8,481 nt of DNA from an uncultured Propionibacteriaceae bacterium (GTDB lineage: Bacteria > Actinomycetota > Actinomycetes > Propionibacteriales > Propionibacteriaceae), in the NCBI GenBank assembly GCA_937859105.1, contig CALMAD010000321.1:1-8481 (forward strand). Direction: 5' to 3'. Each line of letters begins with the position of its first letter. Position 1 is the stretch's first letter. Made by a program: the position numbers and the translations under genes. Below the pieces are notes generated by a model, which saw only the letters and a list, made by a program, of their open reading frames with translations, was not told the origin of the DNA and ran no database searches. Of this stretch, positions 4,980 through 8,481 are shown one piece after another.

Positions 4980-6566
4980 ATGACGCTGAGCAAGGAGGCG
5001 GTCGAGGCCGTCAAGCAGGGGTACACGTTCAAGGACGCCGCCGTGCAGTTGGGCGTGCTGGTCGACGGCGATCCGCGACCCGATGTTCCGATCAGCATCA
5101 CGCTGTCGATGCTGAACCGGCACGGCCTCGTGGCCGGGGCGACCGGCACGGGCAAGACGAAGACGCTGCAGCTCATGGCCGAGCAGATCTCGCGGGCGGG
5201 CGTCCCGGTGTTCGCGGCCGACGTGAAGGGCGACCTGTCGGGCATCGCGGTGCCGGGAGAGGCGTCCGAGAAGCTCACCGCACGCACCCAGGCCATCGGG
5301 CAGGACTGGAAGCCGGCCGGCTGCCCCACCGAGTTCTACGCGCTGGGCGGTCAGGGCACCGGCATCCCGCTGCGCGCGACCATCACGTCGTTCGGGCCGC
5401 TGCTGTTGAGCAAGGTGCTCGGGTTGAACCAGACGCAGGAGTCGTCGCTGTCGCTGGTGTTCTCCTACGCGGATTCCGCCGGGCTGCCGCTGCTCGATCT
5501 GAAGGACCTGACGGAGCTGCTGAAGTTCCTCACCTCCGACGCCGGCAAGGCCGAACTCGCCGAGATCGGGGGGCTGTCGAAGGCGACGGCCGGGGTGATC
5601 CTGCGCGAGCTGTCCGGGCTGGCCGGGCAGGGCGGCGACGCGTTCTTCGGCGAGCCCGAGTTCGACACGAACGACCTGCTGCGCGTCACGTCCGACGGGC
5701 AGGGCATCATCTCGATGCTGGAGCTGCCGAACCTGCAGGACCGTCCGCAGCTCTTCTCGACGTTCCTGATGTGGCTGCTCGCCGACCTGTACCACGACCT
5801 GCCCGAGGCGGGCGACCTCGACCGGCCGAAGCTGGTGTTCTTCTTCGACGAGGCGCACCTGCTGTTCGACGGGGCGTCCAAGGCGTTCACCGACTCGATC
5901 GAGCAGACGGTCCGGCTGATCCGATCGAAGGGCGTCGGGGTGTTCTTCGTGACGCAGGCGCCGACGGACGTCCCGCAGGACGTGCTGGCCCAGCTCGGAT
6001 CCCGCGTCCAGCATCAGTTGCGCGCGCACACGCCGAACGACGCGAAGGCGCTGAAGCAGACGGTGGCGACCTACCCGAAGTCCGACTACGACCTCGGCGA
6101 GGTGCTCACCACGCTCGGCATCGGCGAGGCGATCGTCACGGTGCTCAACCCGAGCGGCGCGCCGACCCCGGTCGCCTGGACGCGCATGCTCGCCCCGACC
6201 TCCCTGATGGGACCGATGAATCCGCAGTGGCTCGCCGACGGCGTCGCGAAGTCGGGGCAGATGGCGAAGTACGGGGAGGCGGTCGACCGGGAGTCCGCGT
6301 ACGAGATCCTGGCGAAGAAGCTGCAGGCCGGTGCGGACGCCGCGGCCGCCGAGGCCGCCGCCAAGGAGCAGGCCAAGGCCGACGCGGCGCGCGCGAAGGA
6401 GGACGCCGCTCGGGCCCGGCAGGAGGCGCCGGCGCCGCGGGCGTCCGGGAGGCGTGAGAAGTCGGTCTTCGAGCAGGTCACCGGCAACACCATGGTGCGC
6501 CAGATGGCGCGGACGGCCGTCCGGGAGATCACCCGCAGCCTCTTCGGGACGGCGCGGCGCCGCTGA
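4980..6566 (+). CDS. HerA/FtsK-superfamily ATPase, DUF853 (YjgR-like)
   Basis: This 528-aa protein is a RecA-fold P-loop ATPase of the HerA-FtsK clade and matches the DUF853/YjgR family (about 500 aa in E. coli). Walker A is GATGTGKT at residues 53-60, in the family context MLNRHGLVAGATGTGKTKTLQ. FAADVKGDLSGIA (78-90) is a family signature. Walker B is KLVFFFDEAH at 284-293, with the catalytic acid E291. A sensor segment, VTQAPTDVPQDVLAQLGSRVQHQLRA (324-349), carries candidate arginine fingers. Residues 440-485 are Ala/Lys/Glu-rich and likely helical or coiled coil. The last 28 residues form a basic amphipathic tail (TGNTMVRQMARTAV onward). I chose ATG 4980 because homology begins with LSKEAVEAVKQGY and a leaderless -10 sits 6 bases before it; the frame also runs open to 4866. 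HerA-type proteins are DNA motors, but YjgR's cellular task is poorly defined. No NurA nuclease is adjacent. Confidence 0.9.
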   Translation: MTLSKEAVEAVKQGYTFKDAAVQLGVLVDGDPRPDVPISITLSMLNRHGLVAGATGTGKTKTLQLMAEQISRAGVPVFAADVKGDLSGIAVPGEASEKLTARTQAIGQDWKPAGCPTEFYALGGQGTGIPLRATITSFGPLLLSKVLGLNQTQESSLSLVFSYADSAGLPLLDLKDLTELLKFLTSDAGKAELAEIGGLSKATAGVILRELSGLAGQGGDAFFGEPEFDTNDLLRVTSDGQGIISMLELPNLQDRPQLFSTFLMWLLADLYHDLPEAGDLDRPKLVFFFDEAHLLFDGASKAFTDSIEQTVRLIRSKGVGVFFVTQAPTDVPQDVLAQLGSRVQHQLRAHTPNDAKALKQTVATYPKSDYDLGEVLTTLGIGEAIVTVLNPSGAPTPVAWTRMLAPTSLMGPMNPQWLADGVAKSGQMAKYGEAVDRESAYEILAKKLQAGADAAAAEAAAKEQAKADAARAKEDAARARQEAPAPRASGRREKSVFEQVTGNTMVRQMARTAVREITRSLFGTARRR

Positions 6567-6579
6567 GGGCGCTTCTACC

Positions 6580-6613
6580 TGACGTTCTCCACACTGGAGT
6601 GTGGAGAACGTCA
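6580..6613. terminator. Perfect 16-bp inverted repeat, probable bidirectional terminator
   Basis: TGACGTTCTCCACACT (6580-6595) and its exact reverse complement (6598-6613) flank a 2-base centre; as RNA this folds into a 15-bp stem with a TGGA tetraloop. It begins 13 bases after the ATPase stop. No T-run follows on either strand, which is usual for actinobacterial hairpin terminators. Its perfect symmetry lets it act on transcripts from either direction. The lower GC of the stem sets it apart from surrounding sequence. Confidence 0.7.
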
Positions 6614-6645
6614 CACGGGCGAGAGGTCGGGCGATCGGGCCGTGC

Positions 6646-6858
6646 GACAGCGCTGCCGGTGCCGTCGAAACGCTGCCGGTCGTTCGCGAAACGCTGCAGG
6701 TGTTTCTGTCGCGCTGCAGGTGTTCCCGGAACGCCGGGCTGAGACCGAAACGCTGCCTTACGTAAGGCAGCGTTCTCGCCGACGGCAGGCGTAGCGGAAA
6801 CGCTGCGAGTCTTTCGCGAAACGCTGCAGGCGTTTCAGCAACGCTGCAGGCGTTTCGC
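6646..6858. repeat. Array of about ten 20-21-base units with consensus GAAACGCTGCAGGYGTTTC
   Basis: The core CGCTGC recurs at 6651, 6671, 6692, 6712, 6751, 6801, 6822 and 6842, with degenerate copies near 6732 (CGCCGG) and 6783. Steps are 19-21 bases. The best unit is GAAACGC (6818-6824), TGCAG (6825-6829), GCGTTTC (6830-6836), a 7-bp inverted repeat around a 5-base centre; the unit at 6688-6706 has the same form with one G-T mismatch. Adjacent units often join through TTCGCGAA. There are no unique spacers, so it is not CRISPR. The array fills most of the noncoding gap between two convergent genes, so it is unlikely to be a promoter. It could be a protein-binding array, a REP-like element or a multi-hairpin RNA segment; nothing in the window decides. 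Confidence 0.8.
6749..6774. repeat. Perfect 26-bp palindrome inside the repeat array
   Basis: The half-site AACGCTGCCTTAC (6749-6761) is followed without a gap by its reverse complement (6762-6774). The outer part is the array's own CGCTGC core in both orientations; the centre TTACGTAA is unique to this place. It sits near the middle of the array (6646-6858) and marks the only point where a core is inverted. Confidence 0.85.
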
Positions 6859-6911
6859 ATGGACGCCGCGCGTCACCGACCCGCCACCCCCGCGCGGGAT
6901 GTGCCCAGCGG

Positions 6912-8481
6912 TCAGGAGATCTTGATCCCGAAGATTTTCCGGTCATAGGACGCCACCACGATCATGTTGTTATAGATCGCCGGGGACGCCTCGGTGTTCT
7001 TGCCGAGGCTGACGGTGTCGAGATCCTCGCCCGTCTGCGGGTCGAACAGATGCATGATGCCGGCCGAGTCGGTGAGGATGCCGTACTGCCTCCCGTCGGA
7101 CCCCTGGAACAGCGTCGGCGAACTCCACGAGTAGTTCGTGAGGTGCCGGCGCCAGATGACCTGGCCGTTCTTCTTGTCGAGCGCGATCAGGTCGCCCTCG
7201 CGCGGGGCGGTGGTGCGGGCGACGTTGAAGATCACCATGTCCGACAGCGAGCCCTGCCCGATCGCCGGCGTCCCGAGGACGCCTCCGTTGACGGCCGCGT
7301 CGCAGTAGGCGGGGATGTCGTACTGCCACAGTTGCTTGCCGGTCATCGCGTCGAGCTTGCGGATGTTCGTGATGCGCTCCCCGCCGGTCGCGCCGCGGTT
7401 GTCGACCTCGTTGCCCGTGTAGAGGAACACGCCCGAACTTGTGGCCTCCAGCACCAGCGACGAATCCACATCGTCGCCGGTGTTGCGCATCCAGAGCACC
7501 TGCATGGTCGTCGCGTCCCAGCAGAAGACGTTGCCGTCGTTGTCGGCGGCGAACATGAGGTTGCGGTACGCCACGGCCGAGTTCTCGATGCCGTGCTTCT
7601 TCGACTTCGGGCCCGCGTACTCCATCTTCACGACCTCGGGTTTGACCCCCACCTTCTTGGCCGCCGGGTCGAACGACGAGTTCAGCTTCACCTTGTAGAC
7701 CAGCCCGTTCTCGGCGGGCTCGAAGGCCGTGTCGGTCTGCCGGTTCACCAGCGCGGAGGAGTCGAAGGCTCCCCAATCCGGACGCGGCGTGCTCGGATCG
7801 AGGCCCGGGATGCCCCAGACCTCCTTGTTCTGGATCAGGTCGAACACCCGCCAGCGCCACGGGCCGATCGTGCCGTTGCGGTCGTTGAGCCCCTGCCCGG
7901 AGTACAGCAGCGGATAGCCGCGCGGGTCGATCGAGCCGGTGCCCTTGAAGCCGAACTTCGCATCGATCGGCTCTTTCGTCGCCTTGCCGGACGCCAGGTC
8001 GAGCCGGTAGATCTTGCCCTCGAACGTCGGATAGATCACCTCGACGAAGTTCGGGTCGTTCGCGAACTCGGCCGGCAGACCCATAGCGGCGCGGGTGGCG
8101 TCCGGCCATTTCACGAGCAGGGGCTGGCCGGTCCAGCCGGCGCCCGGCCAGTAGGAGCCCTCGCCGCGGATCTCGCCGGTCGGCTGCTCCCAGACGATGT
8201 TGAGCTTCTTCTCCTTGATGTCCGCCGTGCCGTACGCGCCGCCGCTGCGGTAGTTGTTGCCCCGGAACACCAGGACGCCCGGCACGTCGGTGTACGTCGC
8301 CGGGTCGCCGAACGCGACCTGCTCGCGCGGCTCGTACTGCTCGATCACCTTGTCGTCGGCGTTGATGACCCGCCACCAGAAATCGCCCGGCTCGTCGGTC
8401 ATGGGGCGCTGGTAGCGCCCGTCGCCCAGCACGGTCGCGGGCACGAAGCCCGGCATCGAGTTCAGCGGGATGCTCAACTTG
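6912..8481 (-). CDS. PQQ-like beta-propeller protein (5' end outside window)
   Basis: At least 521 residues are visible, ending at TGA 6914-6912. The frame stays open to the window edge. The only start-like codon near the edge is a TTG at 8477 that I take as internal, so the N-terminus and any signal peptide or membrane anchor are missing. The chain has repeated propeller-blade motifs of the AxDxxTGxxxW kind: KIYRLDLASGK (155-165), NVFCWDATTMQVLW (316-329), IRKLDAMTGKQLWQY (372-386), DLIALDKKNGQVIWRR (429-444) and IMHLFDPQTGED (474-485), with a closing KIFGIKIS. This suggests a seven- or eight-bladed PQQ_2/BamB-like fold. I see no adjacent-cysteine pair of the kind alcohol dehydrogenases place over PQQ, so a binding or scaffold role is as likely as a quinoprotein enzyme. 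Most such proteins act outside the membrane. It converges on the ATPase gene across the repeat array. Confidence 0.82.
   Translation of the reverse strand, partial: KLSIPLNSMPGFVPATVLGDGRYQRPMTDEPGDFWWRVINADDKVIEQYEPREQVAFGDPATYTDVPGVLVFRGNNYRSGGAYGTADIKEKKLNIVWEQPTGEIRGEGSYWPGAGWTGQPLLVKWPDATRAAMGLPAEFANDPNFVEVIYPTFEGKIYRLDLASGKATKEPIDAKFGFKGTGSIDPRGYPLLYSGQGLNDRNGTIGPWRWRVFDLIQNKEVWGIPGLDPSTPRPDWGAFDSSALVNRQTDTAFEPAENGLVYKVKLNSSFDPAAKKVGVKPEVVKMEYAGPKSKKHGIENSAVAYRNLMFAADNDGNVFCWDATTMQVLWMRNTGDDVDSSLVLEATSSGVFLYTGNEVDNRGATGGERITNIRKLDAMTGKQLWQYDIPAYCDAAVNGGVLGTPAIGQGSLSDMVIFNVARTTAPREGDLIALDKKNGQVIWRRHLTNYSWSSPTLFQGSDGRQYGILTDSAGIMHLFDPQTGEDLDTVSLGKNTEASPAIYNNMIVVASYDRKIFGIKIS

Larger units (their letters stand above)
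6567..6911. other. 345-base noncoding gap between convergent genes
   Basis: The gap holds the terminator-like inverted repeat (6580-6613) and the repeat array (6646-6858). In 6614-6645 I see nothing recognisable. In 6859-6911 there is only a short GC palindrome, CCCGCGCGGG (6889-6898), close to the end of the beta-propeller gene, which might help termination from that side. Frames that cross the array are open only because a 20-21-base repeat lacking stops is read through; their peptides are low-complexity and do not look like proteins. Confidence 0.6.

Noticed and set aside
4049..6457. 802-aa plus-strand open frame spanning several genes
   Set aside because: It runs antisense to the LytR_C and 96-aa genes and out of frame with the ATPase. 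Its peptide is Arg/Ala/Gly-rich, as expected for a GC-rich shadow frame, with no recognisable domain.
6646..6858. CRISPR array
   Set aside because: Units are adjacent at 20-21-base steps, with no unique spacers of 30 or so bases and no cas genes in the window.
4854..6860. 668-aa minus-strand open frame reaching into the repeat array
   Set aside because: It is antisense to a clear Walker-type ATPase, and its N-terminal part is just translated repeats. No ribosome binding site or domain supports it.
8475..8477. TTG at 8477 as the true start of the beta-propeller gene
   Set aside because: The frame continues open to the window end, and no signal peptide or membrane anchor follows the TTG, so the codon is more likely an internal leucine of a truncated gene.

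Overview
The window is very GC-rich with tightly packed genes and strongly G/C-ending codons. It carries a LytR C-terminal-domain (Cei-like) envelope protein next to a small protein of a family I know mainly from actinobacteria. Two divergent genes have a -10 hexamer six bases before the start codon, the geometry of leaderless transcripts. Together these point to a chromosomal segment of an actinobacterium (Actinomycetota). A propionibacterial relative is possible, but I cannot place it more finely from sequence alone.

Layout, left to right. (1) The first 49 bases may be the last codons of a plus-strand gene. A 200-base spacer follows, with a candidate promoter. (2) 250-2210 is a two-gene plus-strand operon separated by 2 bases: a short-form, probably NAD-preferring 6-phosphogluconate dehydrogenase and an FMN-dependent nitronate monooxygenase. 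(3) 2211-2495 is a 285-base spacer with an AT-richer island and a cluster of overlapping, mutually exclusive hairpins. (4) 2496-3983 encodes a CPA1-type potassium (or sodium)/proton antiporter with a C-terminal RCK_C (TrkA-C) domain. (5) It converges, with 20 bases between stops, on a minus-strand pair: a 96-aa ParB-fold-like protein (family often labelled VapB antitoxin; 4586-4876), then a membrane-anchored LytR_C protein (4004-4534). (6) Divergent from that pair, 4980-6566 encodes a DUF853/YjgR HerA-FtsK-type ATPase. (7) 6567-6911 is noncoding. It holds a 16-bp perfect inverted repeat (a U-less terminator) and a 215-base array of about ten 20-21-base units built on GAAACGCTGCAGG, with a perfect 26-bp palindrome in the middle. 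(8) 6912-8481 is the C-terminal part of a PQQ-like beta-propeller protein on the minus strand, cut by the window edge.

The genes are mostly housekeeping or accessory metabolism: sugar-phosphate oxidation, nitronate detoxification, cation homeostasis, envelope integrity and a DNA-motor-like ATPase. I see no transposase, integrase, CRISPR array, rRNA or tRNA. The least explained structure is the helically phased repeat array between the two convergent genes. Next come the ParB-like reading of the 96-aa protein and the alternative hairpins before the antiporter.
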